Assembly (NCBI GenBank): GCA_963815325.1 | Contig: CAWFGG010000009.1 | Span: 1-64,000 of the forward strand | Length of the DNA: 64,000 nucleotides | Source of the DNA: JABDII01 sp963815325 | Lineage (GTDB): Bacteria > Gemmatimonadota > Gemmatimonadetes > Gemmatimonadales > GWC2-71-9 | Direction of reading: 5' to 3' | Part shown: positions 25,323-34,167 of the stretch, piece by piece | Position numbering within the stretch: the stretch's first letter is position 1 | How the letters are laid out: every line of letters starts with the position of its first letter | Translations under genes and position numbers: made by a program | Notes under the pieces: generated by a model | Database searches by the model: none | What the model saw: only the letters and a program-made list of their open reading frames with translations | What the model was told of the DNA's origin: nothing

Positions 25323-25948
25323 GGCGCGGTCCTCGTCAGCTGGTCAAGCGCGGCCCTGGCCGCTCGACACCCCTCCGCCAGCCCCGCCTTCCCGTCTGCC
25401 ACCGTGAATGGTACACCGTAGGCCACCCGAATTCTTGCGAATGGTTTGGGGACCATGAAACGATCCCACGATCTGAACCGCCAGGCTCGGTCGGCCGCGG
25501 CGTGGATCGGGACGATGACTCCCCCTCCCCGTTGCGCTGCGGCCACCACCCCCGGTTTGAGCTCTCTCCGCGGACCACGCGGTCCGTCCGGCGTAAAGGC
25601 CACCGCACCGCCTGCCTCGAGTTCCCGTACGGCGCCCAACAGCGCGCGGGTCGCGCCGCGGGTGCTGGAGCCGCGCACCAGCCGGTAGCCGATCCGGTGG
25701 GCGAAGTCGGCCAGGTGCTGTCCGTCGCGCGCTTCGCTCACGACGATGGCGATGGATTGGCGCCGATGGCACCACAAGAGCGGCAGGAGGCACTCGTGCC
25801 AGCACATGAAGAGATGAGGCTCGCGCGCCTGATAGAGTGGCAGCCAGCGGTCGTCGTCCTGCCGTTCCAGCCGCCAGGTCCGGGCAAGCGCCCAGAGCAG
25901 CGGACCTGCCGCAATCCGGATGAGGCTGGGTGGGACGCGGATCTTCAT
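25286..25948 (-). CDS. DUF374-type lysophospholipid acyltransferase (probable lipid A or lipid acyltransferase)
   Basis: A 220-residue membrane-associated acyltransferase with an N-terminal hydrophobic segment. The catalytic-type motif is HECLLPLLW (His51), followed by SEARDGQHLADFAHRIGYRL and the highly conserved TPDGPRGPRRELKPGVV. This pattern belongs to the DUF374 branch of the LPLAT family. Its position between lpxB and lpxK suggests a late acylation of lipid A (an LpxL/M equivalent), but this is inference. It overlaps lpxB by 4 nt. Confidence 0.8.
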   Translation of the reverse strand: MKIRVPPSLIRIAAGPLLWALARTWRLERQDDDRWLPLYQAREPHLFMCWHECLLPLLWCHRRQSIAIVVSEARDGQHLADFAHRIGYRLVRGSSTRGATRALLGAVRELEAGGAVAFTPDGPRGPRRELKPGVVAAAQRGGGVIVPIHAAADRAWRFRSWDRFMVPKPFARIRVAYGVPFTVADGKAGLAEGCRAARAALDQLTRTAPWQDASDETPTG

Positions 25949-27069
25949 GCGCTGAGGAGTTCATCCACCAGCTCCGCCACGCGGTCGGAGGCGCCCGGCG
26001 CTCCGAGACGGTCTCTCACGGATCGGAACTCCTCCAACTGGGTGAGCCGCTCTGGGCTCTCTGGATCGAGCAGCGGGCCTGCGGCGTCGATCAGGTTCGC
26101 GACGGTCACGTCATGCTGCACCAGCTCCGGAACGACCTGCCGGTTGGCCACCAGGTTCACCAGACTGAGCCACCGGACCTTGGCGAGCCTCTTGCCGATG
26201 ATGAACGTGATCGGGTGGGTGCGATAGGCCACGACCATGGGGGTGTTGGCAAGCGCGGCCTCGAGGGTGGTCGTCCCCGACTTGGCGATCACGGCATCGG
26301 ACGCCTCGAGGATGCGTTCTGGAGCGTCGACGACAATCTCGAGCACACCGGGCTCGGGATAGGACTCCCCCGCCGTGCCCGCCACCAGCACCCGTTCGCA
26401 CTTCCCGGCTTGGAGCAGGTGCAGGCCCGCGTCGCGAAACGCTTGCCAGTGGCGCCTCACTTCCTGGGGCCGGCTGCCTGGGAAGATTCCCAACACCCGC
26501 GCCCCCGGGTCGATGCCGAGGGCGTCGCGGACCTCCGAGCGCGTAGGGACAGGTTCACGATCGAGCAACGGGTGCCCGACGTACGTTGCCTCGATGCCCA
26601 GCCGCTCGAAGAACTGTTGCTCGAATGGGAGAATGACCGCGAACCGATCGACCGCCTTGGCGAAGCGCTTGGCGCGGCCGGTCCACCATGCCCACAGGGC
26701 CGGCGGGATGTAATAGAGGACCTTCATGCCGCGCCGGGTTGCGGCCTGGGCGACTCGCAGATTGAACCCGGGGTAGTCGATGGGGATGACGACGTCGTAG
26801 GGGGCCGCATCGAAGTCGCGCCGGAGCGCTCCGAGGAGCCGGTAGTGTGCGGGAATCTGGGAAACCACCTCGGCTATCCCGAGCGCACCGAGGCCCTCGA
26901 TCGGATAACGGATAGCCGCCCCGGCCTTGGCCATTCGGGGGCCGCCGATGGCGTCGATGTGGGCATCCGGCCGGCGTCGCAGGATGGCGCGGACGACGCT
27001 TGCGCCATGAAGATCGCCCGACGGCTCGCCAACGGAGATGAAGATGCGTGCCGGTGCCGCGGGTGTCAT
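25945..27069 (-). CDS. lpxB: Lipid-A-disaccharide synthase LpxB
   Basis: A 374-residue GT19 glycosyltransferase that joins UDP-2,3-diacylglucosamine to lipid X. Features are the opening ISVGEPSGDLHGA, the NxRxA-like DYPGFNLRVAQAA, the conserved YYIPPALWAWWTGRAKR, PFEQQFFERLGIEATYVGHPL, and IAKSGTTTLEAAL plus MVVAYRT near the C-terminus. The gene overlaps both neighbours by 4 nt. Its acceptor, lipid X, must be made by an LpxH/LpxI/LpxG-type hydrolase that is not found in this window. Confidence 0.95.
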   Translation of the reverse strand: MTPAAPARIFISVGEPSGDLHGASVVRAILRRRPDAHIDAIGGPRMAKAGAAIRYPIEGLGALGIAEVVSQIPAHYRLLGALRRDFDAAPYDVVIPIDYPGFNLRVAQAATRRGMKVLYYIPPALWAWWTGRAKRFAKAVDRFAVILPFEQQFFERLGIEATYVGHPLLDREPVPTRSEVRDALGIDPGARVLGIFPGSRPQEVRRHWQAFRDAGLHLLQAGKCERVLVAGTAGESYPEPGVLEIVVDAPERILEASDAVIAKSGTTTLEAALANTPMVVAYRTHPITFIIGKRLAKVRWLSLVNLVANRQVVPELVQHDVTVANLIDAAGPLLDPESPERLTQLEEFRSVRDRLGAPGASDRVAELVDELLSA

Positions 27070-28046
27070 GTGGCCGAGAAACGCTCCACGGGAGATCGCT
27101 CGACCGCTTCCGAGACCTGAATGGCCAGTGCCAGGGCCTGCCGACCTTGGTGTCCGGTCACCACTGTTTCGTGGTCGCCGCGCACCGCATGAACGAAGCT
27201 CTGCAACTCGAGGCGGAGGGCGTCGGCGTCCGGAGCTTCGAGGGGGATCTGTTCGACCACGTCTTCGAGCTTGGTGGCAGTCCCCGCACGCCAGTTGGGC
27301 CTGAGCCGCATGAATGCGCCGGTGCCTTGGGCGAGATCGAGCGAGAGGTACCCGGAAGGCTGAAACAGGCGGAGCCGGCGGACCCGGTCGCGGGCGAGCC
27401 GCGACGCCGTTGCATTGGCTACGGCGCCATTGGCGAACGCCACTCGGGCATTCACGATGTCGAGATGACGGGACAGGACCGCGATACCGCTGGCCTGCAC
27501 GTCGAGCGCCTCGACGCCACCGGTCAGGTGGAGGATCAAGTCCAGGTCGTGGATCATGAGATCCAGCACCACGGCCACATCGGTGCCACGTGGTTGAAAC
27601 GGGGCAACCCGCTGGCTCTCCAGATAGAGGGGGCCATCGAGATAGGGAGTGGCGGCGCGGATGGCGCGATTGAACCGCTCGATGTGACCGACTTGGAGCT
27701 GGACCCCCGCTCGGTCGGCGGCGCTCACCAAGGCGTCGGCCTCCTCGAGCGTCGCTGCCAGCGGTTTCTCGATGAAGACCGGGATTCCCTTGCGGAGTAC
27801 CTCGAGGCCCACCGTTGCGTGGTCCGTGGTGGGAACGGCGATGGACACGGCCTCAACACCTGCAAGCAGCGCCTCGAGGCTCGGGGCGACAACCGTGCCG
27901 ACCTCGTCGGCCACGCGGCGCGCGGCCGCGGCATCGACATCGTAGACACCGACCAGACGGGCGTCCTCGAGGCTCGCCAAGTGTCGGGCATGATGTCGGC
28001 CCAGCGCTCCAACCCCCACCACGCCGATAGGAAGCGGCGCGCTCAT
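27066..28046 (-). CDS. Gfo/Idh/MocA-family NAD(P)-dependent oxidoreductase in the lipid A operon
   Basis: A 326-residue oxidoreductase. The Rossmann fingerprint is GVVGVGALGRHHARHL (residues 8-23), the catalytic Glu-Lys-Pro is at 93-95 (FIEKPLA), and HIERFN begins the C-terminal substrate domain. It lies exactly between lpxA and lpxB with 4-nt overlaps at each side, so it very probably acts on a lipid A precursor or nucleotide sugar. GnnA, which oxidises UDP-GlcNAc at C3 for amide-linked lipid A, is a family member with this genomic position. No gnnB-type aminotransferase is present here, so that assignment is open. Confidence 0.85.
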   Translation of the reverse strand: MSAPLPIGVVGVGALGRHHARHLASLEDARLVGVYDVDAAAARRVADEVGTVVAPSLEALLAGVEAVSIAVPTTDHATVGLEVLRKGIPVFIEKPLAATLEEADALVSAADRAGVQLQVGHIERFNRAIRAATPYLDGPLYLESQRVAPFQPRGTDVAVVLDLMIHDLDLILHLTGGVEALDVQASGIAVLSRHLDIVNARVAFANGAVANATASRLARDRVRRLRLFQPSGYLSLDLAQGTGAFMRLRPNWRAGTATKLEDVVEQIPLEAPDADALRLELQSFVHAVRGDHETVVTGHQGRQALALAIQVSEAVERSPVERFSAT

Positions 28047-28819
28047 GCCGGGACCCCTCGTTTGGTGGTCTCGACGAATGCGATGAACCGTTCGACCTCC
28101 GGGTACATGGGAAGCTCCAGCTTCGCCCGTTCGATGGCCTGGGTCAGGTTGAGATTCGAATTGAAGAACAGTCGGTAGGCCTTCTTGAGGGCCGCAATTG
28201 TGTCCGGTGCGAAGCCGGCCCGCTGGAGGCCGATCGTGTTGAGACCATAGAGTTCCATTGGGCTGCCGACTGCCTTCACGAACGGGGGAATGTCCTGCGT
28301 CAGCCGCGTGGCAGCGCCCACAAAAGAGTATTCCCCGATCGTGACGAACTGGTGGATGCCGATCAAGCCGCTCAACGTGGCGTGGTCGCGGATGGTGACG
28401 TGCCCTGCCATGTGGGTGCCGTTGGCAATGATGACGCTGTCTCCGAGGCGGCAGTCATGCGCGACGTGGACGTAGCTCATGAGGAAGCAATCCCGGCCGA
28501 CGGTGGTGCTTCCCGTGGCCGTGGTGCCGCGATTAACCGTGGCATATTCGCGGATCACCGTCCCCCCGCCGATCTCGACCCAGGTCTCCTCGCCGCCGTA
28601 CTTGAGGTCCTGTGGATCGCCACCCACGATCGTGCCGTGGCCGATCCGCACGCCCGGGCCGAGCCGGCTATTGCGTTCGAGCGAGGCATGCGGGCCAATC
28701 CAGCATCCGTCGCCGACGGTCACGTTCGGCCCGACGATGGAGAACGGACCCAGGGTAACCCCCTGGCCGAGCTCCGCCGTCGGATCGACGATGGCGCTGG
28801 GGTGGATAGCCGTGCTCAT
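28043..28819 (-). CDS. lpxA: UDP-N-acetylglucosamine acyltransferase LpxA
   Basis: A 258-residue left-handed beta-helix acyltransferase catalysing the first lipid A step. It shows hexapeptide repeats from IHPSAIVDPTAELGQGVTLG on. The catalytic His region is YVHVAHDCRLG (His118 and His121; His121 corresponds to E. coli His125). A helical C-terminal domain (AALKKAYRLFFNSNLNL) follows. The ATG at 28819 begins the conserved N-terminus and overlaps the lpxC-fabZ stop by 4 nt; the longer frame reaching 28933 lies inside the fusion gene. Confidence 0.95.
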   Translation of the reverse strand: MSTAIHPSAIVDPTAELGQGVTLGPFSIVGPNVTVGDGCWIGPHASLERNSRLGPGVRIGHGTIVGGDPQDLKYGGEETWVEIGGGTVIREYATVNRGTTATGSTTVGRDCFLMSYVHVAHDCRLGDSVIIANGTHMAGHVTIRDHATLSGLIGIHQFVTIGEYSFVGAATRLTQDIPPFVKAVGSPMELYGLNTIGLQRAGFAPDTIAALKKAYRLFFNSNLNLTQAIERAKLELPMYPEVERFIAFVETTKRGVPA

Positions 28820-30087
28820 CGGTCCACGATGCGCGCCATCATTTCGGCCTCGGCCGCCACCGCCCCGTCGACGTACGCCACTCCACGAAGGCGGCAGGTC
28901 TTGCCACGGAACTGTATCATCTCGAGTTCGCACCGCAGCTGGTCGCCGGGCACCACGGGGCGGCGGAACTTGACGTTATCCAGCGACATGAAGTAGACCA
29001 CCTTCTCTTCGGGGTCTCCCATCGCCTCGAGCAGGAGCATGCCGCCGACCTGGGCCATGGCCTCGATGATGAGGACCCCGGGCATGATCGGGTGGCCCGG
29101 AAAGTGGCCCTGGAAGAATGGCTCATTGATGGTGACGTTCTTGATGCCGACGGCCCGCTTGGTTCCCTCGATCTCGAGAATGCGGTCGACAAGAAGGAGG
29201 GGGTAGCGATGCGGGATCACATCGAGGATTTGTGCAATATTCATAGCGACCCCCCCGGTTCGTTGTCCCGTACGGGTAATGGCCCGCGCCAAGGCGATGT
29301 TTCCATGATGATTGGGCTTGGTGGCCATGATATGGGCGTTGAGACGGCCGCCGAGCAGTGCGAGGTCGCCCACGATGTCGCCGGCCTTGTGCCGCACGAA
29401 TTCGTCGGGCCAGCGGAGCGTCGTACCCTCGACCCCTTCGTCTGTGAGCACGATCGCGTTTTCTGTTGAGGCGCCCTTGATCAATCCCTTGGCACGCAAC
29501 GCATCGACCTCTCCCACGAACCCGAAGGTCCGTGCCGGTGCCAGCTCCGCGGCAAAGGCCTCCGCGGTGATGTCGTAGGAGCCCACCTGACGCCCGATCA
29601 ACGGGTGATCCCACTCGATGATGGTGGTGAGGCGAAGCGTGTCCGCCGGTGAGACGACGTATGTCGCATCGGCGTCGGTCACCTGGAATGGCTGCGTGAC
29701 CCGATAGATCACGGCCTCGCCGCCGTGGTCCTCGGGCTGGGCCCGTGTGAGAAGGTCGCGGTAGGGCTCGAAGGAGCCATCGAGAATCGGGGGCTCGGGA
29801 GCGTTGATGTCGATCAGAAGATCATCCAGCTGGAGGGCCCCGACCGCCGCGAGCAGATGTTCCACCGTCGAAATGGCGGATTCGCCGGTCCCGAGCCCGG
29901 TCCGGCGCTCCGTGACGCTCACTTCCGAAAGCCGGGCGGGAACGGTCGGCATGTCCGGCAAATCGACCCGCCGGAAGACGACCCCATGCCCCGGCTCGGC
30001 CGGACGGCAGGTGACGGTGGACCGGCACCCGGTGTGGAGCCCGATGCCATCGATGGAGACGGTCTCGCGTATGGTGCGTCTACCCAC
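28816..30087 (-). CDS. lpxC/fabZ: LpxC-FabZ fusion: UDP-3-O-acyl-GlcNAc deacetylase and hydroxyacyl-ACP dehydratase
   Basis: A 423-residue two-domain enzyme. Residues 1 to about 272 are LpxC, a zinc deacetylase that commits UDP-GlcNAc to lipid A. Zinc ligands are His77 (VEHLLAA), His233 and Asp237 (VRHKAGDIVGD), and His260/261 (TKPNHHGN) supplies the catalytic His. From about 283 on is FabZ, a (3R)-hydroxyacyl-ACP dehydratase of fatty acid synthesis, with DVIPHRYPLLLVDRI, the active-site loop QGHFPGHPIMPG and Glu342 (IEAMAQ). The fusion places the enzyme that uses hydroxymyristoyl-type ACP for chain elongation beside the one that draws from lipid A synthesis, so it could balance the two. It is shorter than many Bacteroidetes fusions. 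It overlaps lpxD by 8 nt. Confidence 0.93.
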   Translation of the reverse strand: MGRRTIRETVSIDGIGLHTGCRSTVTCRPAEPGHGVVFRRVDLPDMPTVPARLSEVSVTERRTGLGTGESAISTVEHLLAAVGALQLDDLLIDINAPEPPILDGSFEPYRDLLTRAQPEDHGGEAVIYRVTQPFQVTDADATYVVSPADTLRLTTIIEWDHPLIGRQVGSYDITAEAFAAELAPARTFGFVGEVDALRAKGLIKGASTENAIVLTDEGVEGTTLRWPDEFVRHKAGDIVGDLALLGGRLNAHIMATKPNHHGNIALARAITRTGQRTGGVAMNIAQILDVIPHRYPLLLVDRILEIEGTKRAVGIKNVTINEPFFQGHFPGHPIMPGVLIIEAMAQVGGMLLLEAMGDPEEKVVYFMSLDNVKFRRPVVPGDQLRCELEMIQFRGKTCRLRGVAYVDGAVAAEAEMMARIVDR

Positions 30088-31129
30088 GGTGCTTCCGTTC
30101 CGCCACCAGTGCCTCGAGTGCGCCCGCGATGGAGGCCAGGCGATCCAACGCCACCTGGCCGCGCAGCCACAGCCGGTGGGACCGCGCAGGCGTCCCGCCG
30201 AACGTGGCCTTCGGCGGCACCTCGCTCATGACCCCGCTTTGTGCTGCGATGCGCGCGCTCGAGCCGATGACCACGTGATCCGCGACCCCAACCTGACCCG
30301 CCAGAATAGCCTCGTCGCCGATCGTGACCGAGCCGCCCAGTCCCACCCCTCCCATCAAGAGACAGCGCTCGCCCACGCGGACGTTGTGCGCCACCTGGAT
30401 GAGATTATCCAGCTTCGTGCCCCGCCCCACGACGGTGTCGTCAATCGTGCCGCGATCGACGCAGCAGTTGGAGCCGATTTCCACTTCGTCCTCGATGATG
30501 CAGCGGCCCACGTGGGGAATGCGCAGGTGGCCCTCGGGGGAGGGGGCAAACCCGAACCCGGTCCCGCCGAGCACACTGCCGGCCTTGACCCACACACGGC
30601 TCCCGATGGTGGTGCCCCGGTAGCAGACGACGTGGTGGTCGAGCACCGTATCGTCGCCGATGGTGACGCCCTCTTCCACCACAACGCCGACGCCCAAGCG
30701 GCACCGCTGGCCGAGTCGTACGTTTGGCCCCACGACCACATGAGGCCCCACCGTGGTGCCGGCTCCCATGGTGGTGCCGCGCCCGATGGAGGCAGTCGGA
30801 TGAACACCGGTTGGCGGCTCCGGCTCGGGCATCATGGCCAGCACGGCCTCCCGCATGGCCCGTTGTGGATCGTCGACGACGATCCGGGTCCGTGGCCCCA
30901 GCGGCTCCTTCGCCAGGTCGGCGGTGAGGAGAACCGCTGCAGCCTGACTGGACCGGAATTCGGGCAGGTGCTTCGGCGAGGCGAGGAAGGTCAGGGTTTC
31001 CGCTCCGGCGCGGTCGAGGGATGCGACCCGCCGGAGCGTGGTTTCCCCTTCGCCAAGCAGGCGGCCACCGACCATGTCGGCGACCGCCTGTGCTGTCAGG
31101 ACGGGAGGCGGCACGTCCCTAACTACCAC
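30080..31129 (-). CDS. lpxD: UDP-3-O-(3-hydroxyacyl)glucosamine N-acyltransferase LpxD
   Basis: A 349-residue protein with an N-terminal uridine-binding domain (about 1-100, GRLLGEGETTLRRVASLDRA, FLASPKHLPEF) and a left-handed beta-helix (GVHPTASIGRGTTMGAGTTV onward). The catalytic His lies in LIQVAHNVRVG, as in the family. LpxD adds the second acyl chain, after LpxC. It overlaps the OmpH gene by 11 nt and lpxC-fabZ by 8 nt. Confidence 0.95.
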   Translation of the reverse strand: MVVRDVPPPVLTAQAVADMVGGRLLGEGETTLRRVASLDRAGAETLTFLASPKHLPEFRSSQAAAVLLTADLAKEPLGPRTRIVVDDPQRAMREAVLAMMPEPEPPTGVHPTASIGRGTTMGAGTTVGPHVVVGPNVRLGQRCRLGVGVVVEEGVTIGDDTVLDHHVVCYRGTTIGSRVWVKAGSVLGGTGFGFAPSPEGHLRIPHVGRCIIEDEVEIGSNCCVDRGTIDDTVVGRGTKLDNLIQVAHNVRVGERCLLMGGVGLGGSVTIGDEAILAGQVGVADHVVIGSSARIAAQSGVMSEVPPKATFGGTPARSHRLWLRGQVALDRLASIAGALEALVAERKHRG

Positions 31130-31673
31130 TCTCTTTCAACTGCTGGATGATGCGCTCGGTCAAGTCGAGCGCTCGATCGGCGGACACGATGCCTCCGCCG
31201 TCGGCGCTCACATCGAAGATGATGGCGTAGTTGCCCGACGCCCGCACGCCATCGATCACGGTGTTGACCCGCTGCTCGATCGGATCGAGGAGTTCACGTT
31301 GCCGCGTGTCGGCCCGCTGTTGGAGGTCGCGGGTTCGCTGTTCGAGCGTCTGCTGCTGTTGCACCAGTTCCTGCCGCTTGGTATCGCGCGCCGTCGGGCT
31401 CAGCACGACAGACTGCTGCTCGAAGTCACGGGCGGCGGAATCGAGGCTGGATTGGAGTTTTTGAATTTCGTTCCGGTAGCTTTGCAGCTCGCGCGTGAAG
31501 ATCGACTCCGCTTGGGCGTACCCGGGGGTCGATTGGAGAACGAGGCGTGCATTCACATACGCAATCTTTATGGGCCCCGCCGGCTGCTGTGCGGCGCCGG
31601 GCGTGGTCATACCAAGACCGAGGCCGACGACGATGGCCGCGAAGAAGAGTCTGACTCTGAGGTTCTGCATCAT
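31119..31673 (-). CDS. OmpH/Skp-family periplasmic chaperone
   Basis: A 184-residue exported protein with a signal peptide (about 28 residues, ending GAAQQ). The mature part starts IKIAYVNARLVLQSTPGYAQ and continues as a long charged coiled coil (residues 60-145), the 'tentacle' of Skp-type holdases. It escorts unfolded outer-membrane proteins to the BAM complex. The gene follows bamA by 33 bp and precedes lpxD, the same bamA-skp-lpxD order found in many diderms. Confidence 0.9.
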   Translation of the reverse strand: MMQNLRVRLFFAAIVVGLGLGMTTPGAAQQPAGPIKIAYVNARLVLQSTPGYAQAESIFTRELQSYRNEIQKLQSSLDSAARDFEQQSVVLSPTARDTKRQELVQQQQTLEQRTRDLQQRADTRQRELLDPIEQRVNTVIDGVRASGNYAIIFDVSADGGGIVSADRALDLTERIIQQLKESGS

Positions 31674-31706
31674 GTGCTCCTGTGCCGTGATGTATCGACT
31701 GCGAGG

Positions 31707-34121
31707 TTAGAAGAAATTGCCCAATTTGAAATGGAGCTTCCATCCAGGATCCGAGTTGCCGTTCGCATCCTTCCGATCGAAGCCATAGCCCAGATCGATG
31801 CCGATCGGGCCCAACGGGGACACGAGTGCGACCCCGAAGCCTGCACCGCGAAAGAGGCGGGTTGGATCATACTGCGCTGGCTCTCGATACACATTGCCCG
31901 CATCGAGAAAGCTGCTCACGTAGAGCGCCTGGCTGATGCGCGCGCCTAATTCGAGCGTGAACGCAGCATAGGTCTTGCCGAAGGCATCCGGAGGGGCGTT
32001 GTTGCCGCCGGCCAGCGGATTGAAACCGTCAGGAGTAATCGCGAATTCTTCGTAGCCACGCAGCGGGACGCCGAATTGAGTGCCGCCCATGGAGTACAAC
32101 TCGGTGAAGAACGGCCCGGCGTTGCCGAAGATGAAGCCCGACTTGGCGGTGAGCCCGAGCACGAACCGAATGCCGCCGGTGAAGTCGCCCTCGCCCCCAC
32201 CCAACCGGCCGAGCGGCGCGTACCAGCGGCCCTCGAGATCGATCTTCCGATACGACCCGGTGCCACCGAGGAACCCACCGTTCACTTCCAGGCTGGTGTT
32301 GACCAGCGCACCGGCGCTGGCGAACGGCAACCCGATCCGGGTGTCGCGCAGGATGGTGCCACCGAGGGTCGAGCGGGTGCAGTTGGTGCAGCGGAACCGA
32401 CTCCGCAAGTCTTCCGACCCCTCGGTAAACTTGATGAGCTGGATGCCGTAGGAGCCAAAGACGCGGGTGAAGCGCGACCCGAAGAACGGGAACCCGAGCC
32501 TGATGCTGCCGCCAACCTGGCGGCGCCGGCCGAGGTCTTCGATGGTGAAGCGTTGGCGGGAGTTGAACAGTGAGATCGTACCCGAGATCCGGCTCTCTCT
32601 GATGGCCGGATCGGTGTAGCTCAACGTAAAGTCGTTGATATTGCGGCCGAACTGCCACTGGAGCCGGCCCCGCTTGCCACGCCCGAACAGGTTGGGCTCT
32701 TCCAGCCCAAGAAACCCGCCGACCCCGGTACCCTGCCCCACCGAGGCGCCAAAGTTGATGTTGCCCGTGCGACGCTCCCGAATCGTAAAGGTGACGTCGA
32801 CGTCCTGCCCGTTCGCTGCCTGCTGCACGTCGGGCGGTGGCAGCGGTTCCTGGAAGAACCCGAGGCTCGCGATCTGTTGGTAGGAGCGGATCAGGAGGTC
32901 TCGGCTGAACAGCGAGCCGGGCGCGAGCAGAATGGCCTCCCGGATGACCCGCTCATGCGTCACATCGTTGCCGACAATGTTGATCTTGTTGACCGTGGCG
33001 GGCGACCCCTCACGGATGACCCAGCGCAGATCGACGACCTGGCTGCCATCGGCCACCGTGCGTCGGTCCTGCTCGGGCACCACCGTCGCGTAGATGTACC
33101 CGTTGTTGGCGTAGAGGGAGCGCACGTCCTCGGTCGCGTCGAACCAGGCGGAGCGGTCGAACGGCATGCCGGCCTCGGGGAGCGGCTCGCCCGGGAGGCC
33201 CACGGCTTCCTTTCCGCCAAACGGGTACTTGGCAGCGAGATCGTCGGTGGAGAATCGGCGATTGCCCGAGAGAAGGAAGGTGCCAACTTGGTAGACGGGC
33301 CCTTCCTCGACCTCCAGCTTCAGTAATGCCTTGCCGGTCACGGAGTCGGGGATGAGTTCGTGGCCCAGGACCCGGAAGTCGATGTGGCCGTTGTCGGCAT
33401 ACCACTGCGGCAGCCGCTCGCGCACGTCCCGCTCCAGCTGCTCCTCGTCGTAGTCGCCCTTCTGGAACCACCAGAATCCCTCGGGGCGAGTCGCCATGTG
33501 TTTGGACACGGTCTTGTCGTTGAACCTGGTGTTGCCCTCGACGACCACCTGGCCCACCGCGACGCGTTGTCCTTCTTCAACCTCGAAGACCACCCGGAGC
33601 GCGCCGGACGGCTGGCGGATTTCCTTCACGTTCACGCGCACCGCATAGAAACCGCGATCGGTGTAGAGGGAGTCGATGGCGGCCCGGGCGCGTTCGACGC
33701 CGTTGCGGTCGATGGGGCGGCCTTCCCTGATCTTCACCCGGTCTTTGACGGTTCCGAGCGACACCCGGTCGGTCCCCGCCACCGCCCAGCGCTCGAGGAT
33801 GGGCCGCTCCTTGACCCGGAAGGCCAACACCAAGCGGCCGTCGAGGTCTCGCTGCTCCACGACCACATCATCGAACTGGCCGGTCCGGAACAGGTTGCGC
33901 ACGGCGCGCTGGACGTCCCGGTAGTTGACGCTCTGGCCGACCGCGATTCCTGCCGTGCCGAGGATTTGCGTGGTGGTGAGGCGGTCCTGGCCTTCGACCG
34001 CGAGGCTGTCGACGGTCGTGCTGACGGCCTCCTGGGCCGCCAAGCCGCGAACCGCGCCGAGGCCGCCGAGTGCCACGGCAACGACCAGAACCGGGGCGAG
34101 CAGGCGAATCATGCCGCGCAT
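31707..34121 (-). CDS. bamA: Outer-membrane protein assembly factor BamA
   Basis: An 804-residue Omp85 protein. After a signal peptide (IRLLAPVLVVAVALGGLGAV and beyond) come POTRA-like domains (for example VEGQDRLTTTQILGTAGIAV, VEGNTRFNDKTVSKHM, LSGNRRFSTDDLA, INIVGNDVTHERVIREAILL). A 16-strand barrel begins near GNINFGASVGQGTGV and ends in the aromatic KLGNFF. It is the central subunit that folds barrels into the outer membrane. The ATG at 34121 is my choice because the signal peptide starts there; a TTG at 34163 and an ATG at 34112 are alternatives. It is followed by the Skp-type chaperone. Confidence 0.93.
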   Translation of the reverse strand: MRGMIRLLAPVLVVAVALGGLGAVRGLAAQEAVSTTVDSLAVEGQDRLTTTQILGTAGIAVGQSVNYRDVQRAVRNLFRTGQFDDVVVEQRDLDGRLVLAFRVKERPILERWAVAGTDRVSLGTVKDRVKIREGRPIDRNGVERARAAIDSLYTDRGFYAVRVNVKEIRQPSGALRVVFEVEEGQRVAVGQVVVEGNTRFNDKTVSKHMATRPEGFWWFQKGDYDEEQLERDVRERLPQWYADNGHIDFRVLGHELIPDSVTGKALLKLEVEEGPVYQVGTFLLSGNRRFSTDDLAAKYPFGGKEAVGLPGEPLPEAGMPFDRSAWFDATEDVRSLYANNGYIYATVVPEQDRRTVADGSQVVDLRWVIREGSPATVNKINIVGNDVTHERVIREAILLAPGSLFSRDLLIRSYQQIASLGFFQEPLPPPDVQQAANGQDVDVTFTIRERRTGNINFGASVGQGTGVGGFLGLEEPNLFGRGKRGRLQWQFGRNINDFTLSYTDPAIRESRISGTISLFNSRQRFTIEDLGRRRQVGGSIRLGFPFFGSRFTRVFGSYGIQLIKFTEGSEDLRSRFRCTNCTRSTLGGTILRDTRIGLPFASAGALVNTSLEVNGGFLGGTGSYRKIDLEGRWYAPLGRLGGGEGDFTGGIRFVLGLTAKSGFIFGNAGPFFTELYSMGGTQFGVPLRGYEEFAITPDGFNPLAGGNNAPPDAFGKTYAAFTLELGARISQALYVSSFLDAGNVYREPAQYDPTRLFRGAGFGVALVSPLGPIGIDLGYGFDRKDANGNSDPGWKLHFKLGNFF

Positions 34122-34167
34122 GCGGTGCTCAGATGCCGGCGCTGCCGGCGCGTCGAACCACAACCTC

